Shown piece by piece: positions 20,764 to 32,265 of a stretch of 32,823 nt of DNA. Source of the stretch: Larix sibirica (Eukaryota > Streptophyta > Pinopsida > Pinales > Pinaceae); the NCBI GenBank assembly GCA_004151065.3, contig NWUY0300029273.1, forward strand, positions 24,652-57,474, read 5' to 3'. A program made the translations under genes and the position numbers. Below the pieces are notes generated by a model. The model ran no database searches. It was not told where the DNA came from and saw only the letters and a list, made by a program, of their open reading frames with translations. How positions within the stretch are numbered: the stretch's first letter is position 1; each line of letters begins with the position of its first letter.

Positions 20764-21233
20764 GAAGGTATTTGTACATATGAATGAAAAAAATCAAAAA
20801 AATTGTGTATGCATATATTTTTTGGAAACCACAAGTTACTTTAGTGTCAAAGTGTTGTTGTGTTGAGGTTAGATCTCTGTCGTAGTTTATTTTGTCAAAG
20901 TAGATAAACATCTGTCGTGGTTGGTAACCTATAGTGGTTCCTTTTAATGTGCATTAGTGGTAGACATAGTGGCGGGGTTAGTGGAATTTTTTCCTTAAAT
21001 GTCGAAAAGACTCAAGTGTGTGAACAAGATTCACCGCTACCTCCATGATGATTGCAAGGATTTGGTCCATTCATTGAACATTGGGAATGACTAAAAAACC
21101 ATGTGTGAACATTAAGTTTAAAAGCACGTTAACCGATTGGTCGGGACTCATTGTGTTCTCGACACTAATTGTATTGAGCAAGCCAGAGATTAAGCAATCG
21201 CACAGAGAGAGTTTATCTAATAAGAGTACCCGT
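20764..21233 (+). other. Spacer between integrase and the extra ORF
   Basis: This is non-coding, with GTCGAAGTGTTGTTGTGT-like strings that recur in the second copy at 23400-23760. It may hold splice or internal promoter signals for the next ORF, but none can be assigned. Confidence 0.4.
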
Positions 21234-22683
21234 ATGTAGGTTGATCTATATACAATGAGTGAAGCGCATGGATATATTGAATAAATTGACATGTAGGGGT
21301 CTATTTTGGTTAGCACAGATCAGTCAAAGGTTCTATCACCACAAATTCCAACAAATGTGCCGAAGAAATCCAGAAAATTGAACCGTAATGTGAATCCAAA
21401 GGAAAGGAATAAGAGTAGGCATGATATCGAGGCTTCTGGATTTGGGTATGCGACTATCATTCCTAAGTACATACCACCACGGAATATCAATGTGAAACCA
21501 GTTCGATTGCGCAAGAATGCTAAGTATTCGCTAGTCACAACCCCTATTATAAAAGGGATAATTGTTGTGCAGGGGGACATATTATGTAATGTCAAGAAGT
21601 TTTCATATGCTGATCAAGAAATTTCTAACTTCCTAGAGTTTCAAGTGAGAAATTACATGATGACCATTACTGCGGGAGATGGTGCACCGTTGGGACTTGA
21701 ACCTATGGAGTGGGCTTTGGGATTGAAAAGGTTTGGTATTTTGTCGCTAATGCACCTGCCAAATTTTGGTAGGAATGGAGAAGCCAATGCTTGTGTCAAG
21801 TAGTTACTATTGTGTTTCCATGGAGGATGCTTGTGGCTCGAAATGAAGGTGTTAGTTGACACTGACATGATTACGAGAGTTACAAGGTCGCTGAAGGCCA
21901 AGGTGGAACCTGTCCAATTTTTCGCGAGAAAAGAAAGGGACAAAGAATTGGTCGCTTGAATGAAAGATACATATCAACTGTCGAAGAATAAAATAATGTT
22001 CGATATTTAATCTATCAATGACCACTCTATTCGCTTCGCCGCAGAGGCATTGGCTACAAAAATGATGAGGAAGGCTCGACCAAACCAAGTGACTGCGTCG
22101 GTGATAGAAGTAGTGACTGTGTAGCGAGCGTATAAATGAATTGGTCTACATTTCTCCTCAATGAATTCCTTAGTGACTGTGTTGTGGCTCAGGATAATGG
22201 TACCCCTTTCTCCTACTCCTGGTTTGTAATTTTAGTTTCATTTGTTGGATGGGAGGAACCAAAGGCATATCAGGGCATGGAACCAAGTGGGCCCTATTTT
22301 AAATCGCGGTATACGAACTTATGGTATACTAAGATCAAGAGGCGGAAGATCGACATTAATGCCATTTTTTACATATATAAAGAAGCACTGCAACATAATT
22401 TTATGAACATCCCTCATGTTAAAGCACAGATAGTGGCCAAGTTCTGGGAAATTGTGAAGTTCAAAGATGGGCCGTATCACATGTACATCCAAGTGAGGTG
22501 GGACACATATTGGAAATGGCTGATAATTGGTTATAAATTAACGATGGAGGAAGTGGATTCTAGTATCTAGGAATGGCCACTAGAGTGGAAGGTCCCTATT
22601 GAGGTATAAAAAATCTCCCTGGATCCATCGCAGCAAGATCCGCGACAGGAAGGTACGTCTGGGAAACAAGAAAATACTAGTCA
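21234..22683 (+). pseudogene. Extra ORF of the inner element, first copy (N-terminal part)
   Basis: The frame begins at ATG 21234 (immediately followed by a TAG) and includes an open stretch from 21306 to 21803. Recognisable runs are VLSPQIPTNVPKKSRKLNR, IIKGIIVVQGDILCNV, GAPLGLEPMEWALGLKRFG and HLPNFGRNGEANACVK, then after stops ARPNQVTASVI, FVGWEEPKAYQGMEPSGP and WEIVKFKDGPYHMYIQV. I recognise no known domain; there is no transmembrane or signal segment to support an envelope. It is collinear with the second copy (24016 on) as far as about 22683, where unrelated sequence starts. The coiled-coil C-terminus is missing here. Confidence 0.55.
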
Positions 22684-22952
22684 TGTCATGTTCCTTCGTA
22701 AGTGGTTACTTGATTAAGTATTGGACCCTCTTAGTCCCTAAGAGTTTAGGATAAAATAAAAGGAATGCATTATTAATTATTTGGGATAAATTTTGGATCT
22801 AGGCCTATAGTAGTTATTTAATCAATAATTTTAATGTTTGGGGTACTTGTAATTATTTTAATTTTATTATTATCGTGATTTAATTAATTTTTGTATAAGT
22901 GGTGGTGCTCATGTGGTGTAATATCCCCAACCTGATATCAGATGATATTATC
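22684..22952 (+). mobile_element. Unassigned insert, possible LTR fragment
   Basis: Similarity to the second copy stops at 22683, directly before TGTCATGTTCC. The following 269 bp are AT-rich and non-coding (many ATTTAATTAAT-like runs) and end at the N at 22953. A TG start at an insertion point is what a nested LTR would show, but no second end is available, so the identity is open. Confidence 0.35.
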
Positions 22953-22953
22953 N
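22953..22953. other. Single N: probable assembly join
   Basis: The base after the N starts a second copy of the integrase-end region: 22954 aligns with 20259. A homologous block starting exactly at an ambiguous base is more consistent with a contig join than with biology. Confidence 0.7.
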
Positions 22954-24015
22954 ACACCCTTCAAATTGGTGTATGGACAAGAAGCAGTTATGCCCATGGA
23001 ATACATTGTAACAAGTTTAAGGATTGTTGCTTTCACTGGTATGTCTAATACTGGTACTGTCAAAGAAAGATTGTACAATTGCTTCAACTAGAAGAAGACA
23101 GGTTTATTACAGGATTTCACCAACAAGTTTAGAAAGACAAATAAAAGTCATGGGATGATCACCACATTACCAGGAAGTAATTTCAGCGAGGATACGTAGT
23201 TCTGCTTTATGATAGTAAGTTTTTCAAACACCCCGACAAGCTAAGGATGCATTGGCTAGGTCCTTATGTCATTAATTATGTGACAAAGGGAGGCGCAGTA
23301 CAATTGCATAAGCTAAACGGCGAACTCCTCAACGGATTGGTAAATGGAAGCCGACTAAAACCTTTTAGGGATAGTTGTGCCTTCTTGCAATAAAGGTATT
23401 TGTACATATGCAAAAAAAAAGTGTACATAGTTTTTGGAAACCCCAAGTTATTTTAGTGTCGAAGTGTTGTTGTGTCTGAGTTGTGGAAACCCCAAGTTAT
23501 TGTAGTGTCGAAATGTTGTTGTGTCAAGGTTAGGTGTCTGTCGTAGTATTTTTTTTGAAGTAGACAAACATCTATTGCAGTTGGTGGTATGTCGTGGTTG
23601 CATTTAACGTGCATTAATGGATGCTTTTATGTCGGACGTACTGTGTCTGTCGTAGTATTTTTGTTGAAGTAGACAAACATCTATTGTAGTTGGTGATATA
23701 TCGTGGTTGCATTTAGCGTGCATTAATGGATGCTTTTATAGCAGACATGGTGGCGACATTAGTGGAATTTCTGCATTAAATGCCAAAAAGACTCAAAAGT
23801 GTGAATAGGATTTGCCACTACCACCGTGATGATTGCAAGGATTTGGTCCATTTATTGAACATCAGAATTGACAGAAAAATCACGTGCAAAAGTTAAGTTT
23901 AAAAGCACATTAGCCAATCGGTCGAGACTCATTGTTGTCTCGACGTTGAACTATATTGAGTAAGCCAGAGCTTAAGCAATCACACAGAGAGAGCATAGCA
24001 TAGAAGAGTACCACT
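22954..24015 (+). pseudogene. Second copy: integrase C-terminus and spacer
   Basis: The sequence begins FKLVYGQEAVMPMEYIVTS, equivalent to the region from 20259, then has one DHHITRK unit, the LLYDSKFFKH and LGPYVINYVT GPY-like stretch to about 23395, and the spacer. The spacer has two tandem duplications not present in the first copy: a 49-bp pair (23435-23483, 23484-23532) and a 109-bp pair (23535-23643, 23644-23752). It is diverged from the first copy by many substitutions. Confidence 0.7.
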
Positions 24016-26847
24016 ATGCAGGTTGATCTATTTTCCATGGGTGAAGCACAAGGATTTGTTGAAGAAATTGACATGAAAGGGCCCATGCCAGTTAGCGTAG
24101 ATCAACCAGAGGTTCTATCACCGCAAATTCCAACAAATGTGCCAAAGAGATCCATAAAATCAAACCGCAATGTGAACCCATAGGAAAGGACCAAGAGTAT
24201 ACATGATGCTGAGGCTTCTGGGTCTAGGTCTGCGACTATAATTCCTGGGTACATAGCACCATGAAATATGGATGCAAAACTAGTTCAAGTGCCTAACAAT
24301 GCTAAGTATTTGCTAGTAACAGTCCCTATTCCGAAAGGTATTTTGGTGCAGGGGGACATATTGCATAATATCAACAAGTTGTCATATGTGGATCATGGCA
24401 TTGCCAAGTACCCATAGTTTCACTTTAGAAATTACATGACGATAGTGTATATGGGAGAAGGTGCACCATTGGAACTTGAGCATATGGAGTGGGATATGGG
24501 ATTGCAAAGGTCTTACATTCTGTCGATGATGTACCTGCCACATTTTGGTAGGACTGTAAAAGCTAATGCTTGTGTCAACCAGTTACTGTTGTGTTTCCAT
24601 GGTGGATTCTTGTGGCTTGACAGGAAGGTGTCAGTTGATTCTAACATAATTGTGCAAATTACAGGTTTTCCCAAGGCCAGGGTGGACCCTGCTCAGTTTT
24701 GTTGGGGAAAATAAAGAGACATATAATTGGCCACTTGAATGATAGATAAAAATCAGTTGTTGAAGAACAAAAGAGGATTTGATATTACATCAATCAATGA
24801 TCGGGTTGTTCACTTCACTGCAAAGGCATTGGCTACAAAAGTGCCGAGGAAGGTTTGACCAAACCAAGTGACTGCATCGTTCATAGCAGCAGCATAAAAA
24901 TGCGTAGTGGGTGTACATATGAACTGGCCTACATTTCTCCTCAATGAATTCCTTAATGACGTTATTGATGCCCAAGATAATGGTAACCCTTTCTCCTAAT
25001 CCTGGTTGTTAATTTTAGTTTCATTTGTTGGATGGGCAGAATCGAAGGCATATCAGGGCATGGAACCAATCGGGCCCTGTTATGCATCCAAATATGCAAA
25101 ATTGTCGTATACCGACAACAAGAGGTGGCAGACAGATAATAATGTCATATTTATATGCATAAAGAAGCGTTACGATATAATGTTGTGAATATCCATCGTA
25201 TCAAAGAACAGGCAATGGCCAAGTTATGGTAAATTGCGAGGTTCAAAGATGGGCCTCATCACATGTATATCCAAGCAAGGGGGGACCCACATTGACAATG
25301 GATGATCACTGGTTTTGATTTGTTGGAAGAGGAAGTGGATGCTATCATCCAAGAATGGCCATCAAAGTGGAAGGCCCCTGTCGAGGTAGAGACAATCTCA
25401 CCAGATCCTTCGCAACAAGACTTATGACAGGACGGTGTGTCTGATCAACATCAAAATAATGGTCAGAACCCGAGTGCTTAGCAGACTCGAACTGGAGGAG
25501 ATGATCGCAGCCTACCCCATTTAGATAATGATGGACAAGAGTTGAGCATGACACCAACTGATCCAATCTTGGGGGTGAAGCTCAAGGCTACGCCCTCCAC
25601 ACAAAAAAGGTAAAAAGAAGCAGAAGGCACAAATTTCTTCCATAGTTTAGGCCTTGACTGATGATGACGTTAACATTTTGTTCGATAGGATGAATGAAGT
25701 AGCAGAAGAAAACATAAAGTTAGCAGAAGAGAAGAGAGTGACAAATCTACTTGATACACTTTGTCAAGCAATCAAGTCAATCAATATATCATCCCCACAA
25801 CAAGTGACTATGTTGTGGGTGGAGGTTACGCAGGAGGAAGAGCACTGGGATAAATTAGCTACATCATCTCCCATAGACATGGTAGTAAGATTGTTACCAC
25901 GGGAATTAAGTTTTGAAGAGGCATGAGTAAATGGGAAAGTTCCTCAGTTGGGCTACGCTAAGTTGAAGCTGTCAGTATTGCCTATATTTATGTTGCATAG
26001 TCTTCGGGAGAATATCGCACAGGAGCTCAAAGAACGAGAGTATTCCATATATGATTTCATGAAAAAGTATAGGAACCAAAAGGATGCATTTAAGGAGAAA
26101 TCCATCGAGCTTCAAAAAGAGAAGGATCAGTCGATCCAAGAAAAACAGAAGTTGTATGAGGTTGTCGCAGTAACCTGTTGAGTAGTTCCAGAAGCAGAGA
26201 TGGTCAAGGAACTGGCACCTGAGGAGAATTTATAGCAACTTGGAGGAGTCATTTCTGGATTCAAGAAAAAGGTTGAAGAGTTAGAAGCAAAATTAGTACT
26301 AAGCACACCACCTGAAGTGGCAGAGCAACGATGGGAAAAAGTATAAGGGTCCCTCCAAAGTATCCAGGAGTCCAAGGCTCAGTGCATGAAAATGTATGAA
26401 GAGGTATCACAAACTTGGACAACTTTGCTCAAAGATGCATAACTTCAGGATATCACTGCCATGATAGGGATGGTGGAAGAAAAGATGGTAAATCTACGAG
26501 GTATTTTAAAGACTTTGTCGCCAATGGAAAGGATGTGAAAGGCTATAGAAAACAAGGCATTACAGGAAGAACTCAACTAGTTAAGTGTTCAATAGCAAAA
26601 GCGAATAGAAAGAGTCGAAGCGCTTCAGACTGAAGCTGAACGAGTTTCTGAAATCATTAGGGGAGAGCATGCAGCGATCGAAAAGTATGTCACTCGGACT
26701 GTCGAGTAGAGTAAAGACCATGTCACTTCAGAACTTGTTGATGAAATAATCCAACTAAAATAGGTTGTTCAACGCTTGGTCAAGGAAACGAAGAAAGTTT
26801 ATGAATATTTTTTGTCGCAGATGAAGGAACCAATGGAACAACCTTGA
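24016..26847 (+). pseudogene. Extra ORF of the inner element, second copy (full length, broken)
   Basis: From ATG at 24016 (MQVDLFSMGEAQGFVEEID) to TGA at 26845 the span is 2832 bp, 944 codons including the stop. Most open pieces (24436-24714, 25006-25188, 25654-25926, 25948-26181) lie in the same frame; near 25170-25640 the reading shifts and returns. The N-terminal half matches the first copy (HMEWDMGLQRSYILSMMYL, NACVNQLLLCFHGGFLWL, FVGWAESKAYQGMEPIGP). The C-terminal half is charged and helical, with long Glu/Lys/Gln-rich runs (SIELQKEKDQSIQEKQKLY, GFKKKVEELEAKLV) that look like coiled coil. It ends about 25 bp before the polypurine tract. The position is that of an env-like ORF in some plant gypsy elements, but nothing else suggests an envelope. 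Function unknown. Confidence 0.6.
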
Positions 26848-26873
26848 AGTGGCTTGGGACAAGCCACATGTGA

Positions 26874-26885
26874 GTGTTGGGGGCT
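26874..26885 (+). promoter_or_regulatory. Polypurine tract of the inner element
   Basis: GTGTTGGGGGCT lies immediately before the TG start of the 3' LTR, where plus-strand priming is expected. Its G-run (26879-26883) fits tracts of plant gypsy elements. Confidence 0.65.
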
Positions 26886-27790
26886 TGTTGGGCCTGTAAG
26901 TTTTGGGTACCAATTTTTGAAAATCAGTTTTGGTGTGAATAGAACCAAGAAAAAGAGGTTCGACGAAGTGGTCAACTCCGACGAAGCAGCCGAGAAACCA
27001 GGAAGATGGTCATTTTGAATATGTCAAAGGGAGGATTTAAGTAAGTTAGTTAGGGGTTTTGTCCACTTTAATTAATGAGTTGAGTAGTTAGTTAGTGGAG
27101 TAGTTGGAGCGGGGAAATTTGTGTGTGCCCCACAAATATGTAAAGGGTTGGTATTTTTGGGACTGTTAGTGAATTAGTGAATCGAAAAACTAGTTGATGT
27201 CATGTTTTGAAATATTTGTTTTGTCAAGAAGAGTCGCACAATCTGCAGGCTGTGTGTGCGGGTCTATTGTAAGAGAACGAGAAATATGTAAGTCATTGAA
27301 TACATGAAGTGCTTATTTTTTGCTGCGACTCATGAATAAAGAAAGTGCTTCTGTGGTTTTTCTCATCTTGGGTTTCCACGTTAAACTCATGGTGTCAAAT
27401 GTGTTGTGATGTGTTATTTGATGTTTATGTTGCTTACTAATTGCATAAATCGATAATTGAATGTGCTTAGAATGAAGAAATGTATGAATGTGAAGGATGC
27501 AAGACGTCCTAATGTTGTAGTTAATTCATGATATTTTTCGAAGTGCATGGCTTGTCACAAATCCTGATCTGTCGAAGTTGTGATTTGGTTGTTGAATCAT
27601 AAGTATGTCTAATCGTTCCCCTTCCTTGCTACAGAAACCTATTTCCTTAGGTCCCCATAGGTGCTTCGGGGGAGACTTTGTCTGCTTTGTAGGTGTTACC
27701 GAAAGGGCCAAACCCCTTCTGGGGCGGTATCTTGGGATTTGTTTGGTATGGTTTTGGGTGAATCTAGGTCGAGATAGAAGTGCACCAACA
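26886..27790 (+). repeat. Inner element 3' LTR
   Basis: Starts TGTTGGGCCT, ends CACCAACA. It aligns with 13191-14160 and has AATAAA at 27335-27340. It lacks the 37-bp duplication of the 5' LTR. It is followed by GGTCA (27791-27795). Confidence 0.85.
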
Positions 27791-27795
27791 GGTCA
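27791..27795. repeat. Inner element 5-bp target duplication, right copy (GGTCA)
   Basis: This matches 13186-13190. Joining the flanks restores a reading through a linker with a repeated VKPMQ motif. Confidence 0.8.
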
Positions 27796-28520
27796 AACCA
27801 ATGCAATTTTTGGCCAATCCCACACTTCTTTTGGGGAGTGATGTGATAACCACTCAAGTCTTTTTTTTTTCCAATTCACAACCTTATGGAGAAGAGGGCA
27901 CTCCATTCATCATGAGTGATACCCCTCCAATCTCTAGGACCATTTCCTTTGATTGGAACAGTATGGATAGGCCTCTCCTTTCTTATTATGTTCCCTTCCC
28001 AATAATGGTTGAAGTTAAATATGAAATGGTTCTTTAATGTTTAATTGTATATGAAGGAGCCTCTGTTAATATTTTATCTACATATGCTTGGAAAATTTTG
28101 GGTTCTCCCAACCTTGTGTCAGTTTCTATTCCAATGTTTCCCTTTGATAGAAGAGCTAGCGAACCCTTGGGGTTTCTTCCTCAAATTCTTATTCTATTAG
28201 GTGGAAAGATTGTCTAATTAGATTTTATTATTATGGAGGTTCCACTAGACTTCAATATGCTCCTTGGGCATGCTACGTATATACTATGAATACTATGGTG
28301 TCCACACTGTTACTTGTGATGAATTTTCCTAACAATATAAGCATTGTCACTACTAACATACTTGCATTTATTTATACTCCTCTTTACCTAAATTTAGATC
28401 AAGTGTCCCCTTTGCCTGTTTCTAGTGTTTCAATAGAAACTACCTTGACACGAGTGAATTATGTGGACTCATATCCCATGTGTCTAATTTCTACTAAGAA
28501 GGAGCCTCTGAGTTCATGAT
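27796..28520 (+). pseudogene. Outer element linker and aspartic protease remnant
   Basis: The outer frame resumes with KPMQFLANPTLLLGSDVIT and SFDWNSMDRPLLSYYVPFP. The protease-like part reads VYEGASVNILSTYAWKILG (28047 onward), where the catalytic D-x-G-A is now Y-E-G-A (Tyr codon at 28050-28052). Next comes RRASEPLGFLPQILILLGG, then DFNMLLGHATY, and after a frameshift NTMVSTLLLVMNFPNN, IVTTNILAF. Stops and the frameshift kill it. Order and spacing relative to the gag knuckle match the outer element. Confidence 0.65.
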
Positions 28521-29750
28521 CATCTTCTTGAGACTTGGTTCCAATATTTGAACATGTGATTTATCCAATGAGGGCATTGGAGCTTATTCTCCCCCCTTTT
28601 GTTCCAAGTGAATGTTCTAACATATGTTCTCTCTATGATGGAATCCTTGCCTCATACGAATATCTCCTGTAGGCTGCAATTGATTCTAACATTCCTTTAG
28701 ATCCCTGGATTGTATCGAGTTGCAATCAAGTCCTACCCTAATTTTCCTTTTGAATCTGATCTCACTATTTGTGGATCCTTAGAAAGAGGCATTCATTAGT
28801 CTTTGGAATCTATCATTGAGTTTCAAGTCGGTGTTCCTGATGAGGCTAGTTATTTTAGCATATCCTTAGACTCATGCGATGATGAGTATGTTCTTATAAA
28901 CTCCATTGTTGATTTCATCTTTGATTTTGCTTATGAATATGATCTTATTGATTGTAGGTCCTTAGGCCTTGGAATTCTTGAGTATTTGCTAGTAGACTCT
29001 ACCATGGTAATAAATATTGTGGAAGACATCAAAGTTGAATATAACCCTATCAAATTAATTCATATAAAATCTTTATTTTTAGATTTTTTATATATAATCG
29101 TGGTATTGTTGTTTCTTGGATACAGGATTTTAATCTAGATCCATGGTTTCTTAGGGATCATGCTTTCCACATTGTTCGATCCATTCATGTATATTCAAAA
29201 TATTGCATACAGATCTAGGTCTTCCCTATGTTATGATGCATTTAAAATTTTTGCCACCTAAATTTTCCGTAGGGTCGAACCTCTTGGATATTAGTGTGTT
29301 ATCCTTTCCTATCTGCATTTTGCATTAGTCTGACATAAGAGCCTACCTAACATGGGACACTACAGTCAACACCATATTTCCATTTTGGTTCCCTTACTGA
29401 GTTTTTATCATAGGCTTGAGAACATTTTTATTCTTACCATGAATTTGAGAAGAAGCATCATGCCTCTCTTTCTCATTTATTTCCAAACATTCCCTATAAG
29501 GCTCCCATTTTTGTTCATTATGCATTTTCCTTTGCTTGCTATTACTTGCACACCTATTTCCAATGCTTCATTGTATATTTCATACTGTCATTTCATTCAT
29601 TATGTTGCTTATGATTTGAATTTTGGACTACATTTTTGGAAGAAACATTTTGATGAGTGTCCACCTCTTGACCAACACCTTTTTCGCATTTTGTTTTGCA
29701 TAGGTCTATTCTATGTGATTGGAACACAATTGCATGCCTTGTGACACTCA
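28521..29750 (+). other. Outer element post-protease region, unidentified
   Basis: Two open stretches are present: 28803-29138 (starting LESIIEFQVGVPDEASYF, acidic, then a hydrophobic run LDFLYIIVVLLFLGYRI) and 29352-29744 (hydrophobic, His/Tyr-rich). They may be decayed coding sequence, but no RT, RNase H or integrase motif can be read in any frame. The TC-rich composition makes hydrophobic frames by chance likely. Confidence 0.35.
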
Positions 29751-31491
29751 TTTCTTCCAATGTATTGTAGCATTCTTTTATTTGTTTCCAGGATTTGTTA
29801 ATATGAAAAAAGAAAAAATAAATATTTATTAGAAAAAATAGGGGAGGGAAGATGTTAGATCTCCATTTTTTATGTGGTGGCGATCTCAATTGTGTCACCC
29901 TTAAACAAAGCACCGGTTTTGAGTCCTCTCAACAAGTTGGTTTTTAGTTTTTCTTTAGGAATTCAAAACATGATTTCTGAGCTTGTACTCCTCTAGTTGG
30001 TTATTCTCCCAATCACTTTGGAGAATCTGTTAAATAATGCCTCTTGTGTTGTAGATTTATATCATTGTTCCCTTTATGTCAAATGATACCCAGGTCACCA
30101 TTGTGTCATGCTACTATTCAAGGGTTGTCTTAAGCCTCCGTGGTCCATTCTACATTTTCTCTAAGTCAGCATTCCATGTTGTCAAGTTGCTCTCATTGTC
30201 ATCACCATAACCAATGTTTGACTCGTGCTGGTGTAGAAGGTCCCCAGTGACTTCTCTTTATCATGTCATTTCTCATCAACTACAATACATTGCTTTGAGA
30301 GATTGACCTAGAGTCGATCACACCTTGTTCCTACTTTCATCCTTAGTAGGTTACCTTACACTCAACAAATAACATCCCATAATTGGTACTGACTGGTTTC
30401 CCATCTATTTGATGGTAATATCTCTATTCACATTTTGGGATATGTGTTGTACCTTGGATTCCATTTTCATCATTGGTGGAATTCATCACCTTTTCCAAAA
30501 TATTTCATTATTGGTTGTTGCTTAGAGAGTCTTTTTTATGCACTATTCTCATATAGTTCATGTAAGAGAAGACTCGGTAGTGTTTGTGAAATTTTTTTAT
30601 CCAAGGCCTTTCAAAACAAATCAGTTCCTTTTATATGCTCATGTGGTTGATGGGGTATTCCCTAATGCCTCCTTTCCAACACATCTCTTCTCATCGATGG
30701 CAACTCATTTTTTCTCTAGTGATGGGTTTAGAGACCTTTGTAGTACTTTGGGAATTGCAGTCATCAATGGAAAGTTTCCTTTCTATAGACAGTGGGAATA
30801 AATCATTTTCCCCTAATTGGTAGATTTTACAAGCATTATATGATAACACACCTATTCACACTTGCTAGAATGTATTGATTTCCTTGATTCCCATTATCAT
30901 CATCAGAGGGTTGTCTCAAATTTTTTAATGGCATACTTCAATGAATGGTATCCCCCATGTTCGAATTCGGATCATTTATTCACATGGTAAGGATTCATAC
31001 ATGATGACAGTTTGGATTGAAGACCTTGGGTTTCATTAGCATTACAATTACTATGATTTCTCTTGAGTTGCACAAGAAAATACTATGCACTATAAGACAT
31101 TAGTACTTTATGAAGAACCAAGTTGTATTTATTTTAGTTCCATTTTTTCTCTTAAGGAATGATGAGACATAGATCCACTTTGTATTTTCCCATGGCTATG
31201 CTCTACTTTTGACATGGATACATTGTGTATCTTTTCATGGCCATGATACAACATATTATATAATTCATGGATTCATAGTGTACTTGATTTGGAGGCCATG
31301 CTTGTTTACACTTGAGCATGGTTATGCCCTCCTTAGGGAAGAGAGTCATCTAATACATTGGTATGTCTTGTAGATAATTTTCCAAGCATGCATTTGGGAA
31401 CCTCCACGTGAGCCCACGTGAGATTTATTTCCATGATTTGCAATGTATTTCATTCATCAACTCCCTTTCTGACTTCATACATTAGGGGTCA
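29751..31491 (+). other. Outer element 3' non-coding region
   Basis: Short broken frames only (30435-30823 in several frames). The stretch contains loosely repeated strings around ATGGATTCAT/ATGGCCATG (31170-31320) and paired CACGTG sites at 31405-31410 and 31415-31420. A short purine run, ATTAGGGG (31481-31488), next to the 3' LTR start may be its polypurine tract. Confidence 0.4.
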
Positions 31492-32265
31492 TCTTTTATA
31501 GCATTATTTGGCACTTCATCATCCCAAATGGAACCTTGATGACCCTAATTGACATCTGAGTGACCCTAATGGTATATAAGTGCCCCTAATGGAATCCAAA
31601 TGTCCCTAATTAACCTGTATGTGTCCCTAATGTCATTTGAAGAGTCCCTAATATAATCTAAAGACCCTTAATGACACATCAAGTTCCTCTATGATGGATG
31701 GGCCCACATGAAAAAATCAGGTACAATTCACTCTAGCCCAAAATTCATTGAAAAGCTTGGTTTTGAGGGGTACATTCTCTCTCCCTTGAGAAACAGAATG
31801 TGTACATGCTCTTTCCCTTGAGTAAAGGAACATGTACATGCTATTTCCATTTAGTAAAGGAGTGTGTACCTTGAAATTATGAAAAAAAAACACAAAATTT
31901 CATAAATTTCATGAATCTGAACAATGGAAATAGTTTTTTATGAGTTCTACCTCCTCAAACCGCCATCTACTTTTCTCAAACCATGTATAAATAAATCCTT
32001 CTTAGGATATATGGAGGAAGCAATTCCATTAGCATCCTTATACTGAAGAAATTGTCCTCAAGATTCTAAGTTTGTATGTTTTATCTTCCTTCAGAAACCC
32101 CTGTTTTTGCATTATTTCCTCTCTTGAGCATTTAAGTTAAGATCCATACTTAATCTCTCCAATTTTTCAAGGTGAATATCAACAATAGGGAAGGTGAAGC
32201 ATCAATGGCTAGTGTAGAGGGACCTAGTCTATGGTTTTGAAAGGTATTGCTAGCAAGATAAGGTG
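31492..32265 (+). repeat. Outer element 3' LTR, first part
   Basis: Direct counterpart of the 5' LTR at 1691-2395. It keeps the CCCTAAT repeats, three hairpin units (31769-31871) and TATAAATA (31986-31993). Alignment with the 5' copy ends near AGATAAGGTG, where another element begins. Confidence 0.75.

Larger units (their letters stand above)
13191..27790 (+). mobile_element. Inner Ty3/gypsy LTR retrotransposon, decayed
   Basis: Direct LTRs (13191 to about 14160; 26886-27790) with TG...CA ends and a GGTCA duplication define the element. It lies inside the outer element between gag and protease. The domain order gag, protease, RT, RNase H, integrase is that of Ty3/gypsy. There are additional parts: a leader ORF, gag-like modules between protease and RT, and a long extra ORF after integrase. 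A single N at 22953 and a second copy of the integrase-end/extra-ORF region suggest that the 14.6-kb length is inflated by an assembly join. All frames are broken. Confidence 0.88.

Noticed and set aside
24016-26847. Retroviral-type envelope gene
   Set aside because: The position fits, but there is no signal peptide, transmembrane segment or cleavage site; the C-terminus is coiled coil only.
29352-29744. Membrane protein gene from a hydrophobic 130-codon frame
   Set aside because: The T/C-rich composition produces hydrophobic codons by chance, and the frame lies inside the outer element without homology I recognise.
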